From assembly GCA_009733575.1 (NCBI GenBank), contig ML769699.1, positions 1 through 64,000 on the forward strand: a DNA stretch of 64,000 nucleotides, in the 5' to 3' direction. Positions 49,178-62,027 of this stretch are shown in pieces. Under the pieces are notes generated by a model that had not been told where the DNA came from, made no database searches, and worked only from the letters and a program-made list of their open reading frames with translations. The first letter of the stretch is position 1. Each line of letters begins with the position of its first letter. The position numbers and the translations under genes were made by a program. The DNA comes from Gymnopus androsaceus JB14. Its lineage: Eukaryota; Basidiomycota; Agaricomycetes; Agaricales; Omphalotaceae.

Positions 49178-49689
49178 CTGAGAAAAAATTATTAACGGAC
49201 AAGAATAAAATTCTCGATCTCTTTATATCGCATGAAGTCACCGAGTCAATGATACCTCCCTGGAAATTTTATGCCTGCCTAAAATTGACACGGCAGCACG
49301 GAGCTCATCCACGGAACTCATCCGGCGCTTAAAATATAAGTCCGTTGCTGCAAAGCGCCAACGCGAACGCAACGTTCGAAAACTAACCTCCAAGAAAACT
49401 AGACCTCCAACGTTTCCACAAAATCGGCAGCGTTGATATATTTGTTCGAGTTTTTCATAAGGACAAGGACTTACTGCAGAAGTTGCAAAGGTGCTCGAAC
49501 GCACAAAAAAAAAGGTTCCTTCTCCTTTCTGTTACGCAATTTGGGGCGATGCAAGCTCCGAAATGGCGACAAAACTTCAAGGGTGCTGTACAACGTGCGT
49601 GTGCGCCTTGAAATAGAACCCCAAATCACTTTTTCATTAACGTAGAAGAAAGAATAACAATATAGCTTTTACTGAAACCCAGTCCAAGG
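49178..49689. other. Intergenic, no gene seen
   Basis: Short region between the arrestin-like start and the 3' end of the decayed gas1-like copy. A minus-strand frame at 49238-49504 has no recognisable domain. Confidence 0.4.
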
Positions 49690-50720
49690 CTCCAAGCCTC
49701 GACTCACTAACGACGATGTCAAGCCTCTTCGAAGTGTTCACCATGGCCCACGGGCCTCTAGACCAGCCAGGAGAAGTGCACGAGCTGCGCGAGTACCCTA
49801 TAGTTTCAAGGGTCAGAAATTTAGTTGTTATGATTCGATTGAAAATGAAAACACTGACTACAGCTTTAGAATGTTTGTGTTTGTGTTGCTTCTTTGAGCA
49901 GGTAGTAGCCGTGCCTGCATCGTCAGTGGTAGCATTGGAACTTGTGGTTGACGTTGTAGTCGTACTGTTAGAACTTGCTGCCGTCGTAGTGTTGGAAGCT
50001 TGCGGGAGGGTAAGAGAGAAATGAGCGAAGCACGGGATGACGGGATGTGAGCAAACGGATTCTTACCAGCTTGCACGACAACACAATTGCCGAATCCAGC
50101 AGAAGAGATGAATTGCTGTAAAGTCAGGTTAAAAAGACTTCAAAAAAAAAGCATTCTGCTGACTCACGACTAGACACAAGTTGCGGGCAGAACCTCCTGA
50201 ACACTCGGTACCCGCTGGTAAGGGAAGAGATAATCTGATCACTGCCGACCGTAGAAGGGTTCTGTAGCGGAGGAAGGCATGAATAACGAACAAGACAAGA
50301 TAAAAGGAGAGAATATGAGCTTACAGCATTCTCCGTTCCTGAGACACAGTTACAACGGTGCTGAAGTTTTTTCCTGCACCAGTAGGGTCTACTTTCGCGG
50401 CTAAAGGATCGCGATCCATCTGTGCCACTACAGCGCACCGTGTTAGTCTTTGCCAGATCCAATCGAAACAAACGTACGCATTGAAGTCGGTGGCATTAGT
50501 GACGAAGGTTCCATTAGCATCTGCGACTACGGCAGTGCTTGCGTCGATGGTCGAGGCTACATCTACCGTTACCACAAGGTTGTGAAGAGGAAGGCCGTTG
50601 TACATCATTTCGGACGGCGGTTCCATTAACACCGAGAGCAGGAGTCATGATAGCATGCGCGTTGATTTGCGCAGAGACGGCGAAAAGAAGGGAGACGGTA
50701 GCGAAAACTTTGGAGAACAT
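49690..50720 (-). pseudogene. gas1-like (Egh16-type) secreted protein, copy 1, decayed
   Basis: Start MFSKVFATVSLLFAVSA at 50720 (signal peptide), then HAIMTPALGVNGTAVRNDVQRPS as in copy 2. Compared with copy 2, five single extra bases break the frame: AA at 50569-50570, CC at 50399-50400, CC at 50338-50339, TT at 50329-50330 and GGG at 50222-50224 (plus-strand letters). All extend an adjacent base, and removing each returns the reading seen in copy 2. The Thr/Ser/Asn-rich segment is shorter and different from that of copy 2. The last exon has about 17 extra bases and loses the WVWA-type end. The exact 3' limit is uncertain. The promoter (GTATAAAGAGG near 50926) is kept. The added 3' damage makes real decay likely. 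Confidence 0.75.
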
Positions 50721-51513
50721 GACTGGCAATTCTGAGCAGTTGATTCAAAGAGAGAGAAAGTGGTACTAGTAAATGAAAGAGCGTTATTGTTTCGTTTCTT
50801 TCGCTGAAAGAAGGGAGCCTGTCCAAGGAAGTCGGATTCGTGAGGTGCGTTCTGATTCGTTAAGAAGAAGTGAGATGGGGGAGAACCCGGGCGGAGGTGA
50901 AGAACATCCATCAAGACTAGGTCCTCTTTATACTCCAATTCCTTTTTGTTCAATTCAATTGACCAAGCACAATGGTTGCTGGTCATTGTGGATTGTGGAT
51001 GACAATGAACGAGTGGCGGTCAGCCAATTGTTCCGATTGCTGGCCAATCGTATTTGGGCGCTTGATTGAGCGCTTGTTTTCCTTGAGTTGAATGTTCAGC
51101 GAGGCCAATTGCTTTCGTTGAGGCGAGAAATCACTAGGATCGACGTACAGTATCAAGTTTCTTAAATCGCATACTTAGTATCCGTTCCAGTTCAAGCTTA
51201 TTTCACTTGACGACATCGAAGGCAACCTCAACACGGATTTCGACTCCTCGCTCGAGGTCAGTGAGGATTGTACGAGCAGTCAGGATACCTTAAGTGTCGG
51301 GTAGCTAGTGGGGATTCGAAGCTGTCGCATTTGTTCGTCTCTGTACCACCTAAACGAAACGGCGAATACTGCTCCTTAGTTTCTTGGATAATCCAAGTGA
51401 ACATACAGCTTTCCCATAAAACCCCAAATCACTTTTTCATTGTAACGCAGAGCAAGGAACAATCACTAGGATCGACGTATGTAGAATACTCTTTTCATTC
51501 TGAAATCACCAGT
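50721..51513. other. Spacer between the tandem gas1-like genes
   Basis: Contains the copy 1 promoter and a partial 3' duplicate: 51180-51300 has gaggtcagtgagga-like words matching the final exon of copy 2 (about 51570-51600), suggesting a third, mostly lost copy or a tandem duplication edge. No gene. Confidence 0.45.
50926..50932 (-). promoter_or_regulatory. TATA box of gas1-like copy 1
   Basis: Minus-strand TATAAAG lies about 206 bases upstream of the ATG, in the same context (GTATAAAGAGG) as in copy 2, showing that the duplication included the promoter. Confidence 0.45.
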
Positions 51514-52609
51514 TCAGGCCCATACCCAGCTCATCACACCGCGCTTGACGACATTGAGAGCCTCCTCACCACGGATTTCGAGGTCAGCGAGGAGTGCACG
51601 AGGCGCGCGGGTACCCTGGAGTTTCGAGGTTAGATTTTTGGTGAGAATGGACTCGAAAGAAAAAAACTTACAGCTTTGGCGGCTTTGGCACCTTTGGCAT
51701 GTTTGGGATGTTTCTTTGCGGTAGTGGCAGCTACAGTTCCTGCAGCAGCGGTGGTGGCGTTCGCGCCAGTGGTTGCTGCAGTTGTAGAGTCGGTGGTGGC
51801 AGCCGCGGTGGTGTTCGCGCCTGTGGTTGCCGCAGTCGTAGAGTTGGTGGTGGCAGCCGCGGTGGTGTTCGCACCTGTGGTCGCCGCTGCAGCTGTTAAG
51901 TAAAAGTGAGCAAAACTATGGTCAGATGTGGATGAGGACTGGTAATCTCTTACCAGATTGTTGTACAGCGACACAGTTGCCGAATCCAGCAGTAGAGGTA
52001 AATTGCTATTAGGCCAGGTCAAAAAGAGGCTTGCAAAAAGGGAGGGGTTCGGATCCACTTACAACCAGACATAAGTCTCCGTTGGCACCTCCGCTGCACT
52101 GGGTACCTGCTGGTAAGGAAGAGGTAATTTGATCAGTGCCAACAGTGGTGGGGTTCTAAGGCAGGCATCAGCAACGAACAAGGGGAATGGTCAAATTAGA
52201 CTTACAGCATCTCCGTTCTGAGATATAGTCACATCGGTTGTGAAGGTTTTTCCCGCACCAGTAGGGTCTACTTTCGCGGTGAAGGAGCGAGATCCATCTG
52301 CACCACTGGACAGAGACATAACCTCGATAAGCAAAGTGAAACATCGTGCGTAAAGATGCAAACTTACGCATTAAAGTCGGTGGCGTTGGTGATGAAAGTT
52401 CCAGTAGCATCAGCGACAACAGGGGTGCTTGTGTCGATGGTCGAGGCTACATCTACCGTGCCACAGGGGCTCGCAGTCGAAGGCCGCTGTACATCATTTC
52501 GGACGGCGGTTCCAGTGACACCAAGAGCAGGAGTCATGATGGCGTGTGCATTGATTTGCACAGAGACGGCCAAGAGCACAGAGACGGTCGCAAAAACTTT
52601 GGAGAACAT
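51514..52609 (-). CDS. gas1-like (Egh16/DUF3129-type) secreted protein, copy 2, intact
   Basis: Secreted protein of the gas1/Egh16 family, first known from infection-stage genes of plant pathogens but also common in saprotrophic mushrooms; biochemical role unknown. Start MFSKVFATVSVLLAVSVQ at 52609. Body: TPALGVTGTAVRNDVQRPS, PCGTVDVASTIDTSTPV, GADGSRSFTAKVDPTGAGK, TDQITSSLPAGTQCSGG, GDLCLVQFTSTAGFGNCV. A Thr/Ala-rich linker with GANTTAAATT-type repeats (51720-51890) and a basic KKHPKHAKGAKAAKA tract follow. The last exon GTRAPRALLADLE...VMSWVWA ends at 51514. All introns are GT-AG and in phase. The linker repeats are a likely O-glycosylated stalk. Confidence 0.85.
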
Positions 52610-52800
52610 GACTGACTGGCAGTACCGAGGAGGTGATTTAAAGAGAGAGAAAAGAGTTGCTAGTGAATGAAAGAGCGTAAATTGTTTCTTTCGCGGAAAG
52701 AAAGGAACCTGTCCAAGAAGGATTACAAGTGACAGTGAAGTGAGAAAGTGAGGAGGGGGAGAACCTGGGGCTGAAGAACATGCTTCATGAGTGGAACCCT

Positions 52801-52807
52801 CTTTATA
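52801..52807 (-). promoter_or_regulatory. TATA box of gas1-like copy 2
   Basis: Minus-strand TATAAAG about 192 bases upstream of the ATG, conserved in context with copy 1. The distance suggests a long 5' leader. Confidence 0.45.
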
Positions 52808-55800
52808 CTCGATTTTCGAAATGGTTTGATCAAGTTCACATTCGTGATTGGACCCTCAATGGCCACCCATCCGAAACCATGGTTAAAGATGTGATGCTCA
52901 TTGGCTCCCAGTTGTCCAGTTCTCTGGTAACGAATCGGAAGACAGCGGCTTTCCATGCCTAGCTTGGATGTGAAAGTTTCATTGGCACACCAAGTAGAGG
53001 ACGGTCACATCTGCTATGTAGGTATAGTTGGATATTGGTAAAGTTCAAAGGGAGAAAACGCTCGCGACTCGAAGAGTTCCAGATCAGCTTGTTTTGAGCA
53101 GAGCTCTGAGAAAGAAACCCAAGGTTGCATACGCGTAACCTGTCCCGTGGACAGGGTTCCAAGAGGATGAATTAGGAGAGAAGGCTACATCAGGAAACGT
53201 CACGAAACAGTACCTGCCTGGTGATGAAGGGAGATTCCTTGGCATATCCGACGGAATCTATGCGTTGTAAACGAGCTGAATTGGACTGATTGAATCCATA
53301 GATTCTAGAAAGAGTGTGTCAGAAGGGAACTACGGTAGAAATCGGACTGTGGGTCCGACGACGGCACCAGTGACTTACTGTACATACTTATTATTCTTGG
53401 ACTGAAGTCGGATATGAGCGAATACCATCATCCTCGGACCTCAATACAACGATACACCCTGTAAGAATTCGCACTCGTTTTTCACGCAGTTTTGCTCGGC
53501 GTAAAGCTGACTTGAGACCAAGTATAAGCGAGAGCCAACGTTGGATCTGATTTCTGATTTCGATATGGTGATGAGCATCCATCTATTGATCGCATTATAA
53601 GAGTACCGTTGGATGGGACTTGGATAGAAACCAGCTCCAAGGTAATGTGTGCTGAATGTCAATCCTGACAAGCAGAATTCAAAAAGACCCATGGAAATGG
53701 AGACTAGGAAACCGTGCCTGGCGAGAAGTGATTAAATAGGATTAAATGCTAACAGGCGTTCAGCAGGCACCTAAGCGATTCAGCTCTCTCGACATTAGAA
53801 ATCCTCCAAACCTAAGAACGTTGCACCCTACCCTTCCCTTCTCCAAATATCACATCCTCTCTTATTCTAAAAATGCACTCATTCATTGCTCAATTGTGAA
53901 TCGCTTTTGTTTGACCTCCCGCTCCTCACGAGTCACAACTCAGAGGTAGGCCGTAGGTAAACCGGCGCGGTCCCATTGAGAAACAGCCGGGTTCCGCGCA
54001 ACACACACATAGCGCCTATATGTGTCTCAATGCTCACGTTGTGGGAGGCAGTCAAGACTGCCTGGCTCGCAACGCTCACATTAAACACGAAAGCAAGCAG
54101 TTCGGCGCATCGAACAAACCGTATTTCTGGGCACACGAGAGAGAGCATTACCCATATTGAATTCCTGTATAATGATGCTGGATCCCTTCTGCTCCAATAC
54201 CGTATACGTGCAACTAGCTCAACTTCACGTTCAACATTCCACTCCCAACCCACCGTCTCCCTCCCTTCCGGAGCTCACAAACTTAAGAACATTACATCAT
54301 CCTTCCTGTCGCCTCACTCTGAATCTCATACTCCTAGAACGATCCAATATCCATCCATCCGAGCTCAACGTCACACTCCTGCCTTACCAGCTATTAAATT
54401 CGAGTAGGCTCCTCCCTTCTCTGGAAAAAACATCAGAATCAAGACACTATGCCTCAGAGGTAGACCGGATCTCCGCACACGTATCCGTATCAGTTCAGCT
54501 TCCACTATCAGACCGCAAGTCGCGGTACCAGCTAAAACTCCTCTGTCATCCATCTCCATCTGTATTCTGCTATTACTACATATGCTGCTCACCCATCTCC
54601 ATTTCTGTTTTCATTTTTATAAACTCGTTCGCAGTCATATGCTCCTGATCACGTATATCCATCCTCCCCAAGTCAAAGAAATAGCTAATATTGATAATTT
54701 ATATCTGGGGCTATGCATTGGCACGAGGAGGAATTGGGGGATGTTCGTAGTGAATGAATAAATGTAAACTTATAAAGTGGCAGCATGGTATAAATGGAAT
54801 CTGGAAACCGGGACGTAGTGTTGAAAATAAAAAGCAGAATATAAAATAACAAAGTTCGATCACGAATGAGAGCGGAATCTTGATATAGCGTGAACAGAGA
54901 GGGTCAGTAAGAACAAGTATAAATGATGAGACCCATCTCACCATCGAAGGGAACAGAGATCAGGAGATATTGTTGCGGTAGTGGAGTTATGTCGTGTGGT
55001 GTTGTGAGGAATCTACAGACACCGTTTCGTTTCGATTGTTCTCATCCTCGGTTCATATTCGCGTTCCCTGAAATACTCCCTTCACATTCTCGAAAATCCA
55101 CCCTATAGTAAACCAAATAACGCACTGGTTACACAGGTGCAACAAGCATGTTCAACTTTGCATCCACAATCGTACTCCCACCTAACATCTTACCTCCTTC
55201 TCTCCTCGCTACTACCAAAATTTCTCCTTTTCCCAGTCCACTCAATCAATCTCCGCATCCAAACTCATGACTTCATATGAGGGTTGACCCAGCCCATTCG
55301 ATTACTCCTCTCTCCCAGCTTCCGTATATCCGCCTCCCAGTGCCAGAGGGAGGGATCGGGAACGGGCAAAGTATTCTATACACAATATAAGAAGGAAGAG
55401 AGGCGGAAAATGGGAGCGGAACGGGGAGGGTTGAACGGCGAACCGTTACGTAGCATAAAGAGGAAAAGGGCGGAGCAGCATCGACAAGGGGAATGGGGTA
55501 ATATAAACAGGTAGCTACTATCGGATGTCGTATAGAGACTGAAGGAACGGGGAGAATACAGTAGACAGGAGAAAGGATCAGGAACAGGAATGAAAAAAAA
55601 AAAGAAGAAACGGCTATGTAATGGGGGAATTGAGAACAGAAACGCGGGTAAATACAAACTCGGGATGTAGTCCAAGTGAGAAGAACTCAAACGGACATGT
55701 TACTTACTAGCGGTATCACCTCGCCATCTTTCGGAGGCGGTGGGCCCGGTCATTCGAGGGAGTGAGCGTAGACTTTGAAGGTAGTCATCATCAAACGCCG

Positions 55801-57079
55801 CCGATATAAAGATGGGCGTTGCGCTGTGATATCCATCGCATTGTGTAAGGGAGTTGTAGCGAGTCGGATATCCGGGTTATGGAGGAGATGTCAATGGAGA
55901 TGATGGTGTACTTGTATAAGCAAGTACGCCAATACTGATTGCTGGTTGGGTGCAGATGTCGATTTGGACTCAGATTCAATAAACAAAGGTAGCGGAACAG
56001 CGGCGGAAGGGTTGACGAAGGATGCGTAGGCAGAAGCGCAATTGCTACTGACTCGAAGTGAGAAGAAAGCTCCGGTACGGCAGTCAGTTTCAGTGAAGCA
56101 GAAGCCGACGCCAGAGATCTGAGTCGAAGTAGTCCTGATTATGTCTGCCCGATTGGGAATACATCCAGCTCACGCAAACCCGCACATTTCTCTAACCCTG
56201 TCCAGCTCTCGCTCCCCTGTTTTCCCCTCTCCATCCACAGGATCGTACACCTCAACAGAACATACTCCTTGGCCATTCTCATACATCCATCTCCACCTTT
56301 AACTGCGGGCGCGCACTAGAGTAGCCCACACAAATGTTGCGCACACTAAATCGTAAAAAACAGGCCTCAACGGCGTTAGGCCAATAACCACTTCATATCC
56401 ATCGCCTATCTCCATTCCCTTTGTGGTTTGGCCACGCCTAATACTGCGTATCCATGGCTCTGTACGCTGCTCAGATATCGCGGAAAAAAGTGAGTGTCGA
56501 GAACTTGAGGATGGATAGCTCAGGTTATGCGAGCACCGAGCAGCGATGATTGCAAATGGTAGGACCCGATATAGCGCGAGCCAGTTGATATTTCAAGGAG
56601 ACTCGGAATCTGATCTACAGAAAAGATTTACTTCTTGCTATCGAAGCGGGTCGAAAAAGACGCATTTGATTCGTTTTCCTTGTACATTTGAACCACGTTT
56701 AAGGCTCAATCTAGTAGATGAGACATGGTAGCAGCAAAGAATGTCGAATCTTTAAAACTTCCCGTGCTTCGAGAATGAGAGGATTTGGGCTGCCCAAAGA
56801 ATGAGATATCACCGAATGACGATAAACATGGTGGCTTCGTCTGCGGAAACTCCAATCTAATAAAAAGATATTAGCAAAACGACGCAAAATATAACCCAGT
56901 TAAAAGACGCACTTCCCCGCTGCCTTCGACTGACTCATTCAGCTAAGATTATGCGATATAGGAATCGTGGAGGCAACTTTTTAAATAAAGAGCTGCCAGA
57001 ATGACGGAATGCTTGAAGAAACGGTTGCAGTTAGAGCTGAAAGGCGAGCTCGTAAAACTCCGTATGAGAAGGACAGGAC
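52808..57079. other. Long gene-poor region
   Basis: No supportable gene. 53.9-55.3 kb is strand-biased (C/T-rich on plus), which creates long open frames such as 53976-54407, but these overlap in several frames and both strands and show no domain. 55560-55610 has purine-rich runs. 56.1-57.0 kb holds only short frames. Confidence 0.45.
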
Positions 57080-57484
57080 TTACGATTCCAGACTCCAAGC
57101 CTGATCAAGCGATGAAGAGAGCTGAGCGCGTTGAAAGACCTGAGTAAACCTTGGGAATCGAGATGGACTCGATTGGACAAGAAAGGTTAAATACCGAAAT
57201 GACCCATGACTGGCCCATGCTTCGAGCTGCAGAACGCCTGGATGAGCGCGAAGATTCCGGTCGTTATAAAGAAGCAGAATAATAATAGAGTACGAAATGA
57301 AGGTGAAGAGATAAATTATCCAGGATAACGGATAGTGATCAAAGTAAAGAGTAAAATTGGGCGCTAAAGTAAGCGATCTCTTGCTTCCGTTCATGATGGA
57401 TTCAAGCTCTGACAAGCAATTTTCGAAACGAGCGATTATCTCGTCGAGTGCCACGCGTAAACTCATGAGTTGCTCACCCTCCAT
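57080..57484 (-). CDS. Possible small single-helix membrane protein
   Basis: A 134-codon frame starts MEGEQLMSLRVALDEIIARF, with a likely amphipathic helix, and has one strong hydrophobic helix, WIIYLFTFISYSIIILLLY (about residues 55-73). There is no known family. Part of it (about 57340-57400) is repeated near 63345-63420. Could be a chance frame or one exon of a broken gene. Confidence 0.25.
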   Translation of the reverse strand: MEGEQLMSLRVALDEIIARFENCLSELESIMNGSKRSLTLAPNFTLYFDHYPLSWIIYLFTFISYSIIILLLYNDRNLRAHPGVLQLEAWASHGSFRYLTFLVQSSPSRFPRFTQVFQRAQLSSSLDQAWSLES

Positions 57485-58901
57485 CCTTTACAAATTGCCT
57501 TCAAGTACCATCTGCGGCCAGGACTGAATCCGGTGCTTTAACATGCTCTGTTGAGCGGGATGAGTGCTGGATGTTCTCTGGAGTATGAAACGCACACTCG
57601 GGTTTAGGCTTGCGCTATTGTTTCAAGGTTCCAGCAAGCAAAACGCAATACCTTGTGCGTCCTTTTCTCTGCAGCCAATGGTCCTTTGCTGATTTCTCCT
57701 TCATAAATCTGGAACCTCATTCGCCGCACGTTCAGTGTATGGCGTGTGGCAGCAAGAGCGTCTGGGATGTGCAACAGCGAGTTGAAAAGGCGGAGTGTAT
57801 TGACGGTATGTAAACCTTGATTCTTATACTCCTTTCTTTCTTCTTTCCCAACATTGCTACCCCTCCTGTTATTCTTGCGCCCCCGTCGTATCTCGTCGTC
57901 TTCCTATCCCCCCTTGCCCTCATTCCTCTGCCTCCGCTCATCTTCATTAATTCTTAAGCTCCGCCTAACTTACCTTGTATCTCCTTCTTCGTACCGAGAC
58001 ATGGTAAATTGTCATTCCCCCCTCCTTCCTGACTTGAATGTACTTATTGTCGTTAACAGTGCGGCCAAAGGGCGGTCTTTTTTGTCCTGCACAACCATCG
58101 CCACCTTTGTCGACGGATCATCGACTTTCACCAGCTGTTCTAACCCAGCGAGGATGACTCCATCACCTCCGTTCGAGGCCTGTTCTCAAAGCAAGGTCGT
58201 ATCAATTCTATCACTATGGACTGTAGAGCACAAACTTTATGCTGTGCTAATTGCAATTACGCTTTTAGTGTGCCTTTTCTACTCCGCAGTTTATTATTTT
58301 CTCTGCTCCCTTGCCACATGCTCTTCTGTCATCTCCATTCCTTCCTTCCTTCCTCCCATTTTCTCAATCTTGCATCTTGCCTTCTGCATTCATAACCTCA
58401 CTCTCTTTTTACTCCCTCCCGCTACCCGGCCTCCTTCACTGCTTTGGTTCATTCTGTTCTTTCCACTTGTTTGTACTTTGAACCTTCCAGCGGAGTGCCC
58501 ATTCTAGGATTTATGTTTCCCTTTGCCGTGCCTCTGCTTCCCCATATCCTCGAGTCTTTCTTAATTGTTTCCTACTGTTTTTACATGGTTTTCTTGTCGT
58601 ATTCCGCTCAACTACCTACATTCCTCATTTCCATATGTTTGCTTTGTCGATATTGTTCTCTTTCTTGCCGAAGCTGCTTTCCCCTTGACCTCTTCTACAA
58701 TACATACACCTGAGATGATATCCCTTCATAAAGCATAAGTTCGATTGAAACTGATCCCTCGGAGCATCGACTCATGTTTGTTGATCTCTAGCTGATATCA
58801 GTACAACAGCAGATGTAACAGCCAGAAGCCAGAAGTGTGGTAGGTATGTACTGTGGTCCATTATTTATCATCCTAGGGACCTGATAGCAACTCTCTACTA
58901 G
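57485..58901. other. Gene-poor region with a hydrophobic open frame
   Basis: A plus-strand frame at 57854-58507 (217 codons) is Leu/Ser/Pro-rich in strongly C/T-biased DNA. I do not accept it as a gene. A possible exon at about 57610-57821 ending before GTATGT (CMACGSKSVWDVQQRVEKAE) is more protein-like but could not be extended. Confidence 0.35.
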
Positions 58902-60154
58902 CTATTTAGACTCTGGAATAATCGGCCATTTCGATTGGATCTCCTCCAAGAGCTGTCTCATCTCCTCTTCTGGGGTAATATAATCATCTCTTTGGATGAA
59001 TATACACCACCCAGGTGCAGGTTTCACTGTATCTTGCAATCCCTCCAGTGAAAGTGCCTTGTCGTTTGAATCACATACATGCATCCCAACCAGGCCAGAC
59101 ACCATAATGGTGTCAAACAATACACCATTGTCATTGAGCTTCACATCAATCTCTGCAAATCCTTGAGGGACGCGGCTACTATGGATTTCATGATATTGAA
59201 TTATGCCATTCGCAGTTGAGTTCTAGCAAGTAATCATTTTAGTAATCATTTATTCATTTGTGTGGATAGTCTCACCGGTGCAGCTGGAGGCCCCATCCAT
59301 TTACCCTCGTGGGTCCATACACAAAATGCAGTTATCCATCCTGAAAGATCAGGCCCTCCACAAATCTTACGATTAGGGCGTTTTATGACTGCGTTCCAAA
59401 AGTCAATATTCTCTTTTCCGTCGGGGTCATCGAATGCTTTCACAAATTGTGAAAGGATAGGATGCAATATACTGTGCCATTGCCTCGGTTCCTCCCCATA
59501 CTCTTTCAGTTTCTCAGTACGTCTAGCCAACTCTTCCCAGTCACTTTTTTCTCCCTCCAATGTAACCTTGGGTATCCCACAGACTATCTTACCTGTAAAG
59601 TTAAAATAGTGCTTCATCGTTGCCATCATCAGCACCGATGAGACCACAACATCGTTCAGCGTTGTCGTACTGAACTTTGGGATAATCCAGTCTACCAAGG
59701 ATGGGTCAGTTATGTTCTCGCGCATCTTTCCTGTCATCATGCGAGCCATCCACCCGAAATCAACGTATATCTCGTTCCTTCAGTTGTAACATACTTCAAC
59801 TCCTTTTTCCCTTCATGCGCGACGAAAAACAGAGCGCAAGGACTCGGCATTGGCGTTGACATAAAAGCTGAACTGGGTAAGGATGCTAATCCAAACATCA
59901 TCGGGTCGCAGAGAAAGTGCGTGATGTCCCCCATAGGCCCGACGAACGGTATCGACCAGTCCTTTGGGAGTCGGACGGACAACTCCTTCACTGATATCCT
60001 GGGAAGAGAAGGAGCATTGAAGTATCTCCCCTGCCTTTTTGCCTACTTCGTGACAAGCGTCTTTTAGGAATTGGTTTGGGGTAATGGGTACAGATATGGG
60101 CGACCTCAACAATGAATTAGCACCGTGCTTGACGGGAAAGAAGGAAGTTGGCAT
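58902..60154 (-). CDS. DUF4419-domain protein
   Basis: Protein of unknown biochemical role carrying DUF4419, widespread in mushrooms and often in many copies. Start MPTSFFPVKHGANSLL at 60154 with TATA at 60192-60198. Family blocks: PDDVWISILTQFSFYVNANAE, AHEGKKELKYVTTEGTRYT, MARMMTGKMRENI, DWIIPKFSTTTLNDVVVSSV, KIVCGIPKVTLEGEKSDWE, LSGWITAFCVW. One intron (GTGAGA...GCTAG) joins PPAAP to NSTANGIIQYH, and the end is SKWPIIPESK. About 400 residues is normal. Two frame breaks: A5 at 59825-59829 is one too long to join LRSVF to VAHEG, and a G is missing at about 59764 to read YTVDFGWMAR. Both are run-length changes of opposite sign. Confidence 0.8.
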
Positions 60155-60191
60155 CGTGGATTTGTTTTGGAGGGTATCTGGATAGCATGCT

Positions 60192-60198
60192 TTTTATA
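60192..60198 (-). promoter_or_regulatory. TATA box of the DUF4419 gene
   Basis: Minus-strand TATAAAA lies about 38-44 bases upstream of the ATG at 60154. Confidence 0.5.
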
Positions 60199-62027
60199 CC
60201 TGGACGTACTACTGCGGGTGAGGTCTTCAAACAAAGACCACCACAATGATCCGGGTGAGCAGGGGGTGCCCTGGTTCCCAAGTTGCTCAGCTGACTGGGC
60301 TCTTGGTGATTCTCGTCAACCTTGTACACCTTTGAAATGGACGAGTCCATCTGTCTTGTAATGCGATGTATCATGCTGATGTGATGTGAAGCAGATAACC
60401 AAGCTCTAAATGTTGCAGGCAGAAAGATACTCATGCTGAGCATGAGCATATTCTCCGAGTGACGTCCGTTGGGCTTTGAAAGGACAACCAGGATAAATCA
60501 ATTTGAAAGCGAGTGTCTATGTGAAACGATCGTATCCCATACAAATCCGGATTATCTGACGAAAATCCTTTTGGATGACATCTACGACCGCGATTGCAAT
60601 TTCAAAGGAATCTTTTGTCAATTGGACCGAAGAGCACAACAGAACATGCATCGAATCATCTAATATAAACGTTCAACGTTCAACCCATCCGATTTGTCTG
60701 ATTTGAACCGGCGAGCCAAGATGGAGCCACTGTCGGTTGCAAACGAAATAATATTGTTCACAATTATACTGTACAGTACACAGGCTGGGATGACTTGAAT
60801 AATAATCCCTTTGCTACGATTGTTCATTGATTAATATCCTACTCCTATTCTCATTCCTTGAGCATATCTGGGGTCAACGCGTTTGCCTTCAAAATATCGA
60901 TCTAGTGCTTCAACAAACCTAGAGTACTAGTCAATGACTTTGAATCGGACAGCTCCCCAATTCAGTTGTGCTTTGTACCTTGTTCTTCTTCGAATTGACA
61001 GAATCACACTTCCCAGACTTTCTTCCTCTCAATCAGAATAACCCGACATAACCTTTATTCCGGCTGAACTAAGTAAGAGATACTGTATACATATCAATCG
61101 CAAATCGAGTCCGAGACTAGACGGACCGCAAGACAAGGAAGAGACAGAGTATTGGACTGGTGGCACGCATCATCATCAACGTGTCGCCTTCCGTGAGTCG
61201 GTGCTCTGAAAGGTCTTCAAAGAATGCAGACGGATAGTATTCATTTTTCGATGGCCAATACTCGTAGTGATTACTGCTCTTTGTTGGCGGACCATAGTAT
61301 TGACTTTGTTAGCGACTTATGCTCGTTGTCACCACACTCCCACCCCATCTAATCCTTGCCCTGGACCTATTTCATTCGACGACATAGCACCTGATCTGAT
61401 ACGCCCGTAGCCACCGCCCACAACCAACAATGATTACAAAGGTCATGGACAGGAGCAGCGCGATGAATTTGAAGAATAGTAGGTGCCGGAGGGGAGGGAG
61501 GAGGCATTGCTGAGTGGGCATTGAGATGAAGGATTGCAGCGGGGAAGCTCCCGCTTGATATCGCAGTTGCAAGGGCAGTACATGTAAACCCGAACTAGCA
61601 AACAGCATTTACTGCTAGCTCAAGAAGACGATTGGCGGGAGTACGAAGCCCATACGTCCAGATACGCGTCCCTGTCCACAGTGGATTCCATATTCACGCG
61701 ACGTATGCACAACCCAAGGAAACGAGGTACGTCGTTCGGTATTCCTTTCCATAACTGGATTGAGCGAGGGTAACGACGATAACCCGGATGATTTCTTGAA
61801 GCGTTCCCGTTATCCAAGGCGGAGGCTACGCTGGAGAGCGGTAGAGCTGCAGATGCAGGGCTATGCGCGCGCGGTCTTTCCAGCTAAACAGTGACTCCTA
61901 AGACGAAATTTATGTGCCTTCCAATAGTCTAGCAGCGAGTAGTGAACAGTGATTGCATTTGCATGCGGGGATGAGACCATAACGGGACCGGAAAGAAAAA
62001 GTTCACTCTTCTAAATCCCTAACCTGT
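60199..62027. other. Intergenic region with duplicated blocks
   Basis: 60348-60586 carries blocks B and A of a duplication found in swapped order at 63088-63329. The rest has no supportable gene. A minus-strand frame at 61372-61608 ends with one hydrophobic helix (FFKFIALLLSMTFVIIVG) and could be a terminal exon, but nothing upstream joins to it. Confidence 0.4.
60348..60586. repeat. Duplicated blocks in order B-A
   Basis: Block B 60348-60430 (catctgtcttg to gcagaaagatac) is followed after one base by block A 60432-60586 (catgctgagcat to gacatctacg). Both recur at 63 kb in the opposite order, same strand. Block A looks identical over 155 bases. Confidence 0.85.

Noticed and set aside
53976..54648. 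Overlapping 100-160 codon frames on both strands
   Set aside because: They lie in strongly C/T-biased DNA, overlap in several frames and show no domain or splice logic.
57854..58507. 217-codon hydrophobic frame as a membrane protein gene
   Set aside because: Low-complexity Leu/Ser/Pro composition follows from pyrimidine-rich DNA, with no family resemblance and no credible start context.
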